Shown here piece after piece: positions 35,155 through 44,635 of a stretch of DNA of 64,000 nt (within the stretch, counting starts at the first letter, position 1; each line of letters starts with the position of its first letter). A program made the position numbers and the translations under genes. Source of the DNA: Desulfitobacterium chlororespirans DSM 11544 (GTDB taxonomy: Bacteria > Bacillota > Desulfitobacteriia > Desulfitobacteriales > Desulfitobacteriaceae); contig NZ_FRDN01000007.1 of the NCBI RefSeq assembly GCF_900143285.1, positions 100,371 to 164,370 of the forward strand. The letters are read 5' to 3'. Under the pieces are notes generated by a model, which saw nothing but the letters and a program-made list of their open reading frames with translations, had not been told where the DNA came from and ran no database searches.

Positions 35155-35196
35155 CCGAGGGGAAAGGCTGACCGGATGGAAGGCTTTTCCCCTCGG
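35155..35196. repeat. Dispersed hairpin repeat, copy 1
   Basis: CCGAGGGGAAA..TTTTCCCCTCGG with an interior GGCTGACCGGATGGAAGGC. A clearly related hairpin with the same interior order occurs at 59241-59279. Possibly a mobile terminator-like or REP-like element. Confidence 0.65.
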
Positions 35197-35316
35197 CCCG
35201 TCTTACTCATTTATCATGCCTTTGGCACCTGAACTCTGCAATAGTTTGCTGTACTTATCTGAATATTCAGAGTAATATAGGAGTATCAATATAAAAATAG
35301 AGGAGAGTGGTAAGGG

Positions 35317-35757
35317 ATGGAGGATTTAGCTTTAGAAGCCCGTAATCGGACTGGAGACAATTTCAAACAAGGTTTTAACTGTGCTGAATCGATCTTCAAG
35401 GCTTTTAATGAAATGTGCAATAGTCCCATGAGTCCGGAGGTATTGAAATTGGCAACAGGTTTTGGCGGAGGATTAGGCCATGCCGGATGTATGTGTGGAG
35501 CATTGGCCGGTTCGACTATGGTACTGGGGATATTAAAAGGGCGTACCCGTACTGAAGAAAGCCGAGAACCCTCTTATGAACTTACTAAAGAGTTCCATGA
35601 TCTTTTTGAATCGAAATTTGGAGCAACATGTTGCCGGGCACTTAATCCTTACACTTTTGATACTCCGGAGCACTTGCGAAACTGTCTCAAAATAACGGGG
35701 GGGACCGGAAAATTACTGATGGAATTCCTTAAGGAAAAGAATCTCCTGACAGATTGA
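35317..35757 (+). CDS. C_GCAxxG_C_C family redox protein
   Basis: 146 residues matching the family named after its pattern: FNCAESIF, then CMCGALAGSTMVLG (the GCxCGALxG core), CCRALNP and NCLKITGGTGKLL; all conserved cysteines are present. Function is unknown; members are thought to be redox or metal-binding proteins in anaerobes. ATG 35317 is preceded by GAGGAG and AAGGG. It stands alone with its own terminator at 35819. Confidence 0.88.
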   Translation: MEDLALEARNRTGDNFKQGFNCAESIFKAFNEMCNSPMSPEVLKLATGFGGGLGHAGCMCGALAGSTMVLGILKGRTRTEESREPSYELTKEFHDLFESKFGATCCRALNPYTFDTPEHLRNCLKITGGTGKLLMEFLKEKNLLTD

Positions 35758-35818
35758 GTGACCCAGATGGGATCAGTTGGCAAACCTAATTTTTTACTTG
35801 AGCAAAATCCAGAATGAA

Positions 35819-35848
35819 AAAAGCGGCTGTCTGCCGCTTTTCTATTTT
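35819..35848 (+). terminator. Terminator of the C_GCAxxG_C_C gene
   Basis: AAAAGCGGC/GCCGCTTTT stem with loop TGTCT followed by CTATTTTAT. Confidence 0.85.
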
Positions 35849-35857
35849 ATCGTTTCC

Positions 35858-35894
35858 GATGAACTTCTGCTTAACAGAAAAGGCTGGTTTGAGG
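35858..35894 (+). repeat. Direct repeat copy 2: orphan 3' end of phosphatidyltransferase gene
   Basis: GATGAACTTCTGCTTAACAG and onward matches 34283-34319 in 35 of 37 bases. It still reads DELLLNRKGWFE and then D and a stop codon, so it is an alternative gene end, not random similarity. Confidence 0.75.
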
Positions 35895-35923
35895 ATTGAG
35901 CCACGTGCTCTTCCACAGAGCGC

Positions 35924-38071
35924 TTACTTTGCCGCCTTTGTCAGTGCATCGGCCAGAGCAGCTTTAAAGGCGGTGCTGGTCATCGTGGCACCTGAGACGG
36001 AATCCACAGTGGCGGCGTTGGCGGAAACAGCCTGCTCAACCAGTTCGGGCAGAGCCTTGCCACCGATTTCAGGGGTCTCGTTGTCGGTATAGGTGAGCGA
36101 AGCCAGTTTGCCGTTCTCAATGGTCACTTCCACTTTGACATCGCCGCCCATCCCCCCGGAACCAGTTCCGGTATAGACACCGTCGTTGTAAGATGCATCC
36201 CCACCACCCAAAGAAGCCATGGATGATCCGTCATTCTGAGCAGATTCATCTTCCGGAGTGCTGACGCGCTCGATCCTGCCGCTTCTGAACTTGAAGTTTT
36301 GATCGGCTAAACGGCGGCCCAGGATATAAGACAAGCAATTGCATACACCACCAAGGTTCTGCCCGGGCATAACGAAATTATAGGTGCCTGCATAATAGTC
36401 ACCGACCATGATACCGGTGTTGAACAGCCCATCGATGGGGGTGTCGTCATCTTCGCACACCTGCATATATTCGTTAGTGCGCAAACCGCCTGTAACACAC
36501 AGGAAGGTCATGGCATCCTTGCCAAAATGGGTGCGGGCCGCATAAAAAGGCGGCGTTTTAATAGGGTGAAGTACGGAGGGATTGACATGGTATTCTTCAT
36601 CCCTGCCCTGCTCGGCGTACTTGGTGTAATTGTTGATGGATTCGATGGCATTGGCCCGGGCTTCTCCTTTAAATCCCATCTTGTCCACCAATTCCTCAAT
36701 GGTGTTCGCTTTCCAGCAGGTACCTGCTTCCACATCGGCTTCCCAGCCGGCGATCATCTGCTCCGGTGTGGCGCCCAGGATGCCGTTTTCATTGTTCACT
36801 GAACAGCCGAAGGTTTCCCAGATGTCCTGAATATAGGCATAGCGGGAATCCCACACTGAGTAAGCAATATGGTCGGGCAGCTGCAGGATGGCGATGGCAC
36901 CATAGGAGAAGTTCGTCACTTCGTTGTGGTAGCGCTTGCCGTCGCTGGTAAGGTTGATACCCCAGAAATTGTCGATAGAGTTGACTTTAGGGCCCGGTGC
37001 GCCGCAATTGATCATGGGAGCGTTGGGATAGGTCTTCTGCCAGCCCGCACCGATCCACAAACCCATTTTGTGGCCATCCCCCGGGTACAGTCCGTTAAAA
37101 GCCAGCGCTACATCGTAATCCACTTTAGTGGTATCGATGCTGTTACGGTAGAGATTCCAGGCCCAAGGGGAATACTTGGCCATCATATCGGGGTCCTTGG
37201 AGAAATCTCCGGTGGCCAGAACGACTGCCCTGTTGGCACTGTATTTGATATATTCCCCAGTCTCCAGGTTCTGCGCCACAACAGCGGAAACCCGGCCGGT
37301 GTTATTATCATCACGAATAAGGTAGAGTGCCCGGGTTTGAAAATCGATCTCGCCTCCCATGTCCTTGAAGATATCGGCGTAGGCTTGGGCGCACAGAGGG
37401 GCGCCAAACAGCATACCAAAAGGAACTTCTTCGTTGTAGAAGCTGTGGGAGGCAGCCGGAACGGTCAGAATACCGTCCGGGTCCACATAGCCCGGCTCCA
37501 GGCAGACTTTCAACCCTTTAGAGGCCATTTTATCGATCATCCAATCCATGGCGGGGCCGGAGTTGTTGATCCAGGTGGACCACTTGCGTTCGTCGATGTA
37601 GCAGGCCGCGGAGTGCTTTTCCACCTTGGCGGCATGGCGGCCGCTTGCCGTGTCGGGCGTATAGTCGATGCCCAGCTCCTTCTGCTTTTTCGAACCGATG
37701 GCGTGGTTGGAGCCGCCGCGGCTGATGGGACGCTTACCCGCGGAAATGACACGAACATCCGCGCCGCTTTCCTTAGTGGAAACAGCGGTGCACAAGCCGG
37801 ACATGCCGGAGCCGATAATGATAATATCATGAGTAATAGTTTTGATTATTTTCTCTTCGGGAATAGGGTATTCCTCAGGCATCACTTCAAAATTCCACTT
37901 CAGGTTGCGGTATGTCTGATCAGACAGCACCATGTTGTCGGCAGTGCCGGCACCGCTGGGACTGTTGCCTGCCGCTGCCGGACTGCAAGCGGTCAGGCCC
38001 ATCGTCATAGCACCGGCGCCGGCAGCGGCCGCCCCCTTAAGGAAATCACGCCGTGAAAATTGCTTACTCAT
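35924..38071 (-). CDS. Tat-exported FAD/FMN flavoprotein reductase with C-terminal FMN-binding domain
   Basis: 715 residues. Tat motif SRRDFLKGAA with lipobox-like LTAC (C29). FAD_binding_2 domain: IIIIGSGMSGLCTAVSTKESG near residue 80, AVVLATGDFSKDPD, VTGGLRTNEYMQV and the terminal GTYNFVMPGQNLGGVCNC. The C-terminal 100 residues are an FMN-binding domain (YTGTGSGGMGGDVKVEV and VDSVSGATMTSTAFKAAL; the threonine after GA is the usual FMN attachment site). The domain order FAD-then-FMN differs from UrdA-like proteins. Substrate unknown. ATG 38071 follows AGAGAGG. A LysR gene lies directly upstream. Confidence 0.9.
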   Translation of the reverse strand: MSKQFSRRDFLKGAAAAGAGAMTMGLTACSPAAAGNSPSGAGTADNMVLSDQTYRNLKWNFEVMPEEYPIPEEKIIKTITHDIIIIGSGMSGLCTAVSTKESGADVRVISAGKRPISRGGSNHAIGSKKQKELGIDYTPDTASGRHAAKVEKHSAACYIDERKWSTWINNSGPAMDWMIDKMASKGLKVCLEPGYVDPDGILTVPAASHSFYNEEVPFGMLFGAPLCAQAYADIFKDMGGEIDFQTRALYLIRDDNNTGRVSAVVAQNLETGEYIKYSANRAVVLATGDFSKDPDMMAKYSPWAWNLYRNSIDTTKVDYDVALAFNGLYPGDGHKMGLWIGAGWQKTYPNAPMINCGAPGPKVNSIDNFWGINLTSDGKRYHNEVTNFSYGAIAILQLPDHIAYSVWDSRYAYIQDIWETFGCSVNNENGILGATPEQMIAGWEADVEAGTCWKANTIEELVDKMGFKGEARANAIESINNYTKYAEQGRDEEYHVNPSVLHPIKTPPFYAARTHFGKDAMTFLCVTGGLRTNEYMQVCEDDDTPIDGLFNTGIMVGDYYAGTYNFVMPGQNLGGVCNCLSYILGRRLADQNFKFRSGRIERVSTPEDESAQNDGSSMASLGGGDASYNDGVYTGTGSGGMGGDVKVEVTIENGKLASLTYTDNETPEIGGKALPELVEQAVSANAATVDSVSGATMTSTAFKAALADALTKAAK

Positions 38072-38175
38072 CTGCTTCTACCTCTCTTTTTCCGTATTCT
38101 TTCTCCTACTTTTTTAGCCAAGGGCAAAGTTCTTGAACCCTTATGTCTTATATATCACAAAGCCTCTTGTGAAAA

Positions 38176-38230
38176 AAGCAACATAAAAGACCGCAGAGCA
38201 ACCAAACGTTGCGCAGCGATCTTTTAAAAA
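38176..38230 (-). terminator. Terminator of the LysR-type gene
   Basis: On the minus strand AAAAGA-CGC pairs with GCG-TCTTTT around an inner stem GCAAC/GTTGC; a T-rich tail follows. It separates the regulator from the reductase gene. Confidence 0.65.
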
Positions 38231-38239
38231 ACACCTTGA

Positions 38240-39109
38240 TTATTTTTCTCTGCCGGCTTGAAGCAACGCTTCCCGCAGATTAAAGCAGGCCTGCCGCCGC
38301 CTTTTATCACGGACGGCCTGCTCGGTAACGGCACAGTAAAAGTTATCGTAGTCGCTGGGACCGTGATACGGTAAAAAGACGATACCCTGCATCGGTTGGA
38401 GAACAGCCAGCTCCGGCACTGCGAAAACCCCTTTGTTCTGACGCACCAGATCAAAGGCCAGCAGGATATCATTCACCTCATAATCGCCTTTCCGGCAATT
38501 TTTATCCAGCCAAAAGCTATCCTCATAGCCGTTCATATAGTAAATGAGCGGAACGTGAGTGAGATCACCCAGGGCTAATGAAACCTTACCAGCCAGTGGA
38601 TTCTTTTCATTCACAGCAAATAAGATCGGAGAAGTAGCCACCAGCCTGTCCTCGGTTCCCGGACCAAAGCGCAAAAAGGAGACAGCCATATCTACCAGGC
38701 TGCTTTCAAACATCATGTGGCACTGGGCATCCAGGCAGTTGATGACATCCACCCTTAGCCGGTCCTCATTTTTGACCAGAAAGGGCTCCAGTGCATTCCA
38801 GAAATAATGGTATGTCGTGAAGGGGAAACAGATGCGCACACGGCAAACCTGCTCATCTTCCCGCATATCCGCACTCAGAACGTCAAACTCGCGTACCAAT
38901 GCCTCCGCCCGGTCTACAAAACGTTGTCCCCGCTCATTGAGCATGATGCCGTTATGGGTACGCAGAAACAAAGGCTGGCCCAGTTCGTTCTCCAGCTGGG
39001 CCAGGGCTTTGCTTACCGCCTGGCGGCTGATGAACATGGCATCGGCCGCGTCCTGTACCTTACCGTATTGCGCTACCGCCACAAAATAACGCAGCTGCTG
39101 AATATCCAT
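38240..39109 (-). CDS. LysR-family transcriptional regulator
   Basis: 289 residues. N-terminal HTH: MDIQQLRYFVAVAQYGKVQDAADAMFISRQAVSKALAQLENELGQPLF (shown as family pattern LRYFVAVA-AA--L-SRQAVSKA---LE-ELG--LF). The effector-binding domain follows (FPFTTYHYFWNALEP and DMAVSFLRFGPG). ATG 39109 follows GGAAGGAAG. It lies just upstream and in the same direction as the flavoprotein gene, probably controlling it, with a terminator between. C-terminal cysteine FNLREALLQAG end is unremarkable. Confidence 0.92.
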   Translation of the reverse strand: MDIQQLRYFVAVAQYGKVQDAADAMFISRQAVSKALAQLENELGQPLFLRTHNGIMLNERGQRFVDRAEALVREFDVLSADMREDEQVCRVRICFPFTTYHYFWNALEPFLVKNEDRLRVDVINCLDAQCHMMFESSLVDMAVSFLRFGPGTEDRLVATSPILFAVNEKNPLAGKVSLALGDLTHVPLIYYMNGYEDSFWLDKNCRKGDYEVNDILLAFDLVRQNKGVFAVPELAVLQPMQGIVFLPYHGPSDYDNFYCAVTEQAVRDKRRRQACFNLREALLQAGREK

Positions 39110-39340
39110 AGTAGCTTCCTTCCCTTTAGTTTTCCGATGTCCAAAAGTTGAACAGCCTTATCTGTTAATCCTGCCGTTTCCTTTTGTTCTCTTATGTACA
39201 TTTATTATAGCATATTTGTTCAAGGCAGCGGCTATCTGCTCATTCCTGATGGGCACAGTGTCCTAAGACAAGTAGAGATATGGCCATAAGGGAAGTATAT
39301 TCAGCAACTTCAGGGCTGTAAAAACCTCTGGATGCATCTC

Positions 39341-40846
39341 CTAATCATTGAGTATGCTTCTGAGGTTATGGCTGAGTTCACTGATTGAAGTCATAGCATG
39401 AGCTACTTCACTGATTTTGCTGTTCTGATTCTCAATGGAAGCTAATATTTCTTCCGTCGAAGCAGACTGCTGTTCCGAAACTGTGGATATATTCTCAAGT
39501 TGTCCTTTGATCTCTGCGAAAGCGGCGGCCAGATCACTGATCATAGCATCTTCTTCTTTAACGCTGTCGGCGATGGATTCGGCAGATTCTTCAAGATGCT
39601 CAAATCTTTCCTGAATCTGAGCTATGACTTCTGTTCCGGCATCAACGGCATGTTTACCGTGGGTAGCCTTCGCCAAGGATGCCGCTGTCGTCATTTGAAC
39701 CAATTCGATGATTTCAAATATTTCCTTGACGGTAGTAGCGCTCATTTCGGCAAGCTTACTGACTTCATTGGCCACTACGGAAAACCCTTTACCCGCTTCA
39801 CCGGCTCTGGCAGCCTCAATCGCAGCATTCAAAGCAAGCAGGTTGGTTTGAGCTGCAATGGTCGTGATATTGGCAAGGGCATTGTTAATTTTGGTCATGT
39901 GCTCCTGCAACTCAGATACGTTGACCAACGTTGCTCCGATCGCCGTATCGATGGTATTCATCTGCTCAACCATTTCCTTGATGCCATAAGCATTTTTTAC
40001 AACAACATCTTTCATCATATGGGCTTCTTTCGTCGTTTCAGTGGATAATTTCCTGGTCTCTTCGATAATGGCCACAGCCTCATTGGTCTGATCGACAATT
40101 TTCCCCGTACTCACAGAGTTCTCGCCAACACCTTTAGCGATTTCTTCAACAGCCATTGTGGTCTGTTTGCTCATTTGCTCGATGTCCTGAACATGTGTAT
40201 AAGACTCGCTGATACTGTCATTTAATACAGAAGTATCCTGGTCGATCCTGCCCATGGCCGCTGTTAATTTCAGCAATAATTCCTGAGCGTCCTGTTCTTT
40301 GGCATAGGAAGCCATGATATATTCATTCCCCCATTTGGTAAGGAAAAAGAAAATAATGATGATTAAATCCATAACCGCTACCCTGCGGGCAAACTCCATC
40401 ACACTATAATTTGGCCCGAGCAGGCCCTGCGGATCGATAAAATAAAAAACGCTGAGAAACAAGTTTAACAGCACTGCATAGGTAAGGAGCAGCCTCACTC
40501 TGAAATACATGGCGATCATGGCCAATGAACCTAAATAGACAATGAAAATAGTTGCCGCAGTTGCCCCGTGAATCATATGGCCCAGATAGCTGGCCGATAC
40601 TACGATAGAAAAACTAATGATAAGCGCCGTAATATTCTCATGTTTATTGAATTTTAAATTGAAAAGCAGCGCCAGGGTTGCCACAAGCGCTGCTCCAAAG
40701 GTGCAGGCCAATACTTTTACTCCATAAACCGTACCCATGGTCAGAAAAGATTGCCCTGAGAGCAGGGTGGATATAATCCAGATAAGGATGACATTAAATC
40801 GGTTAACTCGTTTGACATTGGATTTTAGAATTGAGCTATTCTCCAT
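39341..40846 (-). CDS. Methyl-accepting chemotaxis protein with multi-helix membrane domain
   Basis: 501 residues. The N-terminal 190 residues form about six membrane helices with no extracytoplasmic sensor domain and no HAMP region; the cytoplasmic part has the chemoreceptor core [42 protein letters not shown] (in pieces). ATG 40846 has GGGGAG nine bases upstream; longer frames from 40915 or 40855 are less likely. Such receptors usually sense membrane or cytoplasmic cues. It starts 55 bases after the phospholipase-like gene and may be co-transcribed with it. Confidence 0.9.
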   Translation of the reverse strand: MENSSILKSNVKRVNRFNVILIWIISTLLSGQSFLTMGTVYGVKVLACTFGAALVATLALLFNLKFNKHENITALIISFSIVVSASYLGHMIHGATAATIFIVYLGSLAMIAMYFRVRLLLTYAVLLNLFLSVFYFIDPQGLLGPNYSVMEFARRVAVMDLIIIIFFFLTKWGNEYIMASYAKEQDAQELLLKLTAAMGRIDQDTSVLNDSISESYTHVQDIEQMSKQTTMAVEEIAKGVGENSVSTGKIVDQTNEAVAIIEETRKLSTETTKEAHMMKDVVVKNAYGIKEMVEQMNTIDTAIGATLVNVSELQEHMTKINNALANITTIAAQTNLLALNAAIEAARAGEAGKGFSVVANEVSKLAEMSATTVKEIFEIIELVQMTTAASLAKATHGKHAVDAGTEVIAQIQERFEHLEESAESIADSVKEEDAMISDLAAAFAEIKGQLENISTVSEQQSASTEEILASIENQNSKISEVAHAMTSISELSHNLRSILND

Positions 40847-40901
40847 AACTTCCATCTCCCCGTGCTTAGTCCTTCTTGCTCTTTTAGTCGTTTTCCCTCT
40901 T

Positions 40902-41678
40902 TTAAGCGCCTTCAAAAGCAGCCTCTCCCTTATAATTCAATTCAAACCCAGATAAGTCCATATCCTTTGTGCCCATCTGCGCCCAGGCCTGACGGATTTT
41001 TTCCGGACCTTCCGCAAGTGCTTTGCTGTACAGTACATCTAAATTGCGGGCATACTTTTCCTGAATCCAGGATAGCTCATCCGGCAGGGACATAGCCGAA
41101 AATTTCCCGCGGCTGCCGGCAATAGCCTGGCAAACACTCAAAATCCTTGGCTGATCCAGCAGCCAGATGTAACTCCGTTGAGATGATACACATTTTTTGA
41201 TCGTTGCTGTGCTCATGCCGGGCCAAAGTTCAGCCATGGCCTGAAAATCCAACCCGGAGGACGGGATTGCGCAATGCCGCGCCGTATTCTGTCCGGACCG
41301 GGCGAGAATATGCCGGTCATAAGCAGCTTCCATCAAGTGATGCTCGGACATGTCCGAACTGTGTTTGTAAACATAAGGGTGACAGTTTGTGTCAAGAGTA
41401 TAGTGACAAATCAAGCCCACCAGATAGGCCAATGTCCCTTTATGGCGCACTTTTTCCAAAATCGGTCTGAACATTTTAATGGCCGGCTGGTCATGGCAAG
41501 CATCCCCGTAAGCTGCAATCTCAGTTTTGCGGTAAGGCTTATAGAAGAAAAAGATATCCGGTCCTTGAAGGCCTACATCAAATTCCCCTTGATAAGCAAG
41601 AGCACATGATCTTAATTCCGGGTCAAGTCGGTCCAGAATCTCCTGGCCAAACTGGTAATGGGTTAGGCAGGCCGGCAT
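40902..41678 (-). CDS. Zinc-dependent phospholipase C-like protein
   Basis: 258 residues resembling the Zn_dep_PLPC family. Potential metal ligands are spread as in that family: H7 in [45 protein letters not shown] (histidines and aspartates), and [14 protein letters not shown]. There is no signal peptide, unlike secreted phospholipases C, so the protein is probably cytoplasmic and its substrate is unclear. ATG 41678 follows AAGGG. Thirty bases separate it from the truncated transporter upstream. Confidence 0.8.
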   Translation of the reverse strand: MPACLTHYQFGQEILDRLDPELRSCALAYQGEFDVGLQGPDIFFFYKPYRKTEIAAYGDACHDQPAIKMFRPILEKVRHKGTLAYLVGLICHYTLDTNCHPYVYKHSSDMSEHHLMEAAYDRHILARSGQNTARHCAIPSSGLDFQAMAELWPGMSTATIKKCVSSQRSYIWLLDQPRILSVCQAIAGSRGKFSAMSLPDELSWIQEKYARNLDVLYSKALAEGPEKIRQAWAQMGTKDMDLSGFELNYKGEAAFEGA

Positions 41679-41708
41679 AGGTTCCCTTCTTTCTGAACGA
41701 TAGTTTCG

Positions 41709-42668
41709 CTAAAACGCCTGAGCATTTTTGGCCTCACGGACATGATGGCGCAACGCCCAGAGACCCACTCCAAACAAAACCGCCAGCCCCAGCACACCAA
41801 AACGGGAATGGCCGGTGATTTGGGTGATGACACTTATCAAGAGCATACCGAAAAAGGCAGCGCCTTTGCCAAAGATATCAAAAATTCCAAAAAACTCATT
41901 GGCTTTTTCTTTAGGTACGATCCGCGCAAAATAAGAACGGGACAGAGCCTGAATTCCCCCTTGGAAGACAGCCACACAGACTGCCAGCAGCCAGAATTCC
42001 CAGGCTTTATCCAGCTGAAAGGCAAACAAGGTGATCGCCAGATAGCCGATAATCGAAGCAGAAATTAATCTTGTCGCCTCAAATTTCTTCGTCAGACGCG
42101 CAAAGAGAAGGGCAAAGGGAAAGGCTACGACCTGAGTAAGCAGTAAAGCCATCAGCAGGTTATGATCAGAAATGCCTACATCTTTTCCATAGGAAGCCGC
42201 CATGGCAATAATGGTATAAACCCCGTCGATATAGAGAAAGAAAGCGATCAGAAAGGTAAAGACACTTTTATGCTTTTGCACATGGGTAAGGGTATGCCAT
42301 AACCGGGATAAACTTTCACGAACGGGACGGCCGCCGCTTTCCAAAGCGTAGACCTGACGGTAGCTGCGCATAAGCGGTACGGTGCAGAGAATCCACCATA
42401 AAGCAGTGATCAGGAAGGCCAGCTGGGTGGCGGCAGCCGCACCCAAACCTGTTCCATCGGCAGTCAGAATCAGCCCGAGGCAGATCACAAAGGGAATACA
42501 GCTGCCGATATAGCCCCAGGCATAGCCATGGGAACTGACACGATCCCCCCTCTCCTCAGAAGTGATATCCGGCAGCATAGCGTCATAAAAAATCAGGCTG
42601 CCGGAAAATCCGGACTTGCCAATGATATACAAGCCGCGGGCTGTATTCCCCATTGGGATTCCTGGCAA
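41709..42668 (-). pseudogene. UMF1-type MFS transporter lacking its N-terminus
   Basis: The frame encodes about eight or nine membrane helices of an MFS protein of the UMF1/Vps22 type (landmarks GFSGSLIFYDAMLPDI, RVSSHGYAWGYIGS, FQGGIQALSRSYFARIVPKEKANEFFGIFDIFGKGAAFFG in fragments). Homologues are about 420 residues; roughly the first 100 residues, including the first helices, are missing. Recognisable homology starts near 42640, exactly where the upstream M56 gene loses its own C-terminus in another frame. I therefore read this as a deletion remnant; expression from ATG 42653 is possible but function is doubtful. Confidence 0.75.
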
Positions 42669-44004
42669 AGGTTATAACGGTGGGAATGGCTCCGCTGCCG
42701 CTGGTCCCGGTAAAGATACCATTTTCAAAACCAAACCAGCCAATGCTGGCTACAGTGTAGGCAATCACTGTCTCGTCCTTTTCTTCGACTTCAAGTATCT
42801 TGTGGCCTTCGGTCAGGACCTCTCCCTCAAGGTATCCCTTCCCTTTTTCTTTAACAGCGAGACTTACAGCTTCCTCAATGGATTGACCAATCACGGGCTG
42901 AGCCGCTGAATTTTGTGAGATGGCATCGCTATCATCACCGTTATCATAAGATGTTACCCGGGCCGAAGCCGATGTCCACAAAAGGCCGCCTAAAATCACC
43001 ACGCAGAGAATGCCGGTGAGAATAACCCTTTTTCTCCTGCTCTTAAAAAAATCAGCCATTTTAATCATCCTGATCCTTCTCTCGATATTTTTCCGTTCAT
43101 CGACCATACCGATTAATCTCGGCATTAATCGCGTTTTTGTATTGATCGTTTCCAGCACCGCCAGCAGGGCTTTCCCATACTCCTTATGCTCGCTTGCCTT
43201 CAATAAACTTAAAACACCCTCATCTGCCGCAACTTCCATGTCCTGGCGGATATGCATAAAACAGTACCAGATTACAGGATTAAACCAATGGATAATTTGC
43301 AGGGTTAGCAGTAGATAGTTAACCCATACATCCTTTCTCCTGTAATGGCTGAGTTCATGCAGCAGGATATAGGAAATATCCTGTTCTTTCAGGCGTAACG
43401 TATCCGGAGTCAGTAAGATCCTTGGTTTAAACATGCCGACTAAGGAAGGAACTTTGACGATATCCTGAATAAAGACAGCGATATCCCCTTTTATTTCAGC
43501 CCTTGTTTTGCATTCCTCTAGTAGGGACTGAACAGCGGGGGACGCCGGCTGGGCATGGGTCTTTAGCTTTCCGGCAAAGGAAAAACCGGCATAGATCAAC
43601 CAGGCAAGCATCAAAAGCAACCCTGAAAGCCAAATAGTAGGGAACGCATCTGCCACATATGTATGGAGATTTTGGGCTGAAGCAGCGGGCTCTTGGGCCG
43701 GCAGCCCAGACCGTTCATCTCCGGCTTGAGTCCCCTCCGGTGAATAGATGCCTGCATCGCTGACTGCTTCCGGCACAGAGGAAAATTTGATTTCCTGAGA
43801 CAGGGGTTCAAGAAGGTTATATAAACTGAAGGCGCTTTCCGGGCCGAAGGGAATGATTAACTTGACCAGCAGGACTATCCACAGCAAATAATGCCAGCGG
43901 GGATTGAGCTTATCTTTCAACAGATTTTTAACAAGAAGTATGACCATCCCGACAATGCCGCCGTAGAAGGATGTGGTTAAAACTATCTTAAAGATAGCTT
44001 CCAT
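42583..44004 (-). CDS. BlaR1/MecR1-type M56 metallopeptidase, 3' end replaced
   Basis: 473 residues. Four membrane helices in the first 320 residues, with the zinc peptidase motif ILLHELSHYRRKDV (HExxH-type HELSH) and EVAADEGVL; then a transmembrane helix (about 328-348) and an extracytoplasmic sensor part. These proteins cleave a BlaI-type repressor on receiving a signal. The last 18 residues (PRLVYHWQVRIFRQPDFL) do not look like the family and are the out-of-frame start of the downstream transporter, so the true C-terminus seems lost in a deletion at about 42640. ATG 44004 follows GAGGAG, two bases after the repressor stop. Confidence 0.85.
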   Translation of the reverse strand: MEAIFKIVLTTSFYGGIVGMVILLVKNLLKDKLNPRWHYLLWIVLLVKLIIPFGPESAFSLYNLLEPLSQEIKFSSVPEAVSDAGIYSPEGTQAGDERSGLPAQEPAASAQNLHTYVADAFPTIWLSGLLLMLAWLIYAGFSFAGKLKTHAQPASPAVQSLLEECKTRAEIKGDIAVFIQDIVKVPSLVGMFKPRILLTPDTLRLKEQDISYILLHELSHYRRKDVWVNYLLLTLQIIHWFNPVIWYCFMHIRQDMEVAADEGVLSLLKASEHKEYGKALLAVLETINTKTRLMPRLIGMVDERKNIERRIRMIKMADFFKSRRKRVILTGILCVVILGGLLWTSASARVTSYDNGDDSDAISQNSAAQPVIGQSIEEAVSLAVKEKGKGYLEGEVLTEGHKILEVEEKDETVIAYTVASIGWFGFENGIFTGTSGSGAIPTVITFARNPNGEYSPRLVYHWQVRIFRQPDFL

Positions 44005-44006
44005 GT

Positions 44007-44381
44007 TTACATCTCCTCATCCAACATTTTTTTAAGCTCTTCTATCTCGCTTTTGGATAGATGCTGCTCCTTAATGAAGCTGGCCAGCATGAGATTTAGT
44101 GAACCGTTATAGAGCTTATGCAAAAAGGATTGATTGGCATAGCGTTTATATTCCTCTTCACTGACGCCAGGCGAATAGAGATAGGATTTACCATCGATTT
44201 TGACGGCGCTGACCGCCTCTTTGGAGACCAGCCGGGTAATCAAGGTATGAATGGTCTTGGGTTTCCAGTCCGATACTTCCGCTAATCTTTCTATGATCTG
44301 AGTGCTGGTGCAGCTTTTTAATTCCCATAGTATTTTCATGACTTCCAGTTCCGCCGCAGAGATTTGGGGGATTGTCTTCAA
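44007..44381 (-). CDS. BlaI/MecI-type repressor
   Basis: 124 residues with the family winged helix: ISAAELEVMKILWELKSCTSTQIIERL, WKPKTIHTLITRLVSKEAVSAVKIDGKSYLYSPGVS (in pieces; the W-K-xTxxTLxxRL pattern is diagnostic). The start is TTG 44381, preceded by GGAGGTG; TTG 44396 overlaps that site. It is the first gene of a two-gene unit with the M56 protease, which presumably inactivates it. Two matching operators lie 58-93 bases upstream, which supports self-repression. Confidence 0.92.
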   Translation of the reverse strand: MKTIPQISAAELEVMKILWELKSCTSTQIIERLAEVSDWKPKTIHTLITRLVSKEAVSAVKIDGKSYLYSPGVSEEEYKRYANQSFLHKLYNGSLNLMLASFIKEQHLSKSEIEELKKMLDEEM

Positions 44382-44438
44382 GATAGGCACCTCCAACGCT
44401 ATATTCCAAAATAGATTACCACTCTATCACGGCATTTC

Positions 44439-44474
44439 TTACACTTGTAAGATAATTATATATTACATGTGTAA
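44439..44474. promoter_or_regulatory. Two BlaI/MecI-type operators
   Basis: TTACACTTGTAA (44439-44450) and TTACATGTGTAA (44463-44474) both match the known TTACA-n2-TGTAA operator core, with centres 24 bases apart. They lie between the repressor gene (minus) and the DUF3102 gene (plus). Confidence 0.85.
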
Positions 44475-44635
44475 GAAATATAAGTCAATCCTGAAAATCC
44501 GACTGAATTTCCCTATTCACTGCCTCCTCAGCACTTATTTTTTATTTCTTTATAATCCCTTTGCCGGTGTAATAAGTTGTCACACCTGTCATGTCAAGTC
44601 CATATACTATACTAAAAACCCGGGAAGGAATTGTC

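Noticed and set aside
36869-38056. 395-codon plus-strand frame
   Set aside because: It is antisense to the Tat flavoprotein gene, which carries full FAD and FMN motifs; no start signal.
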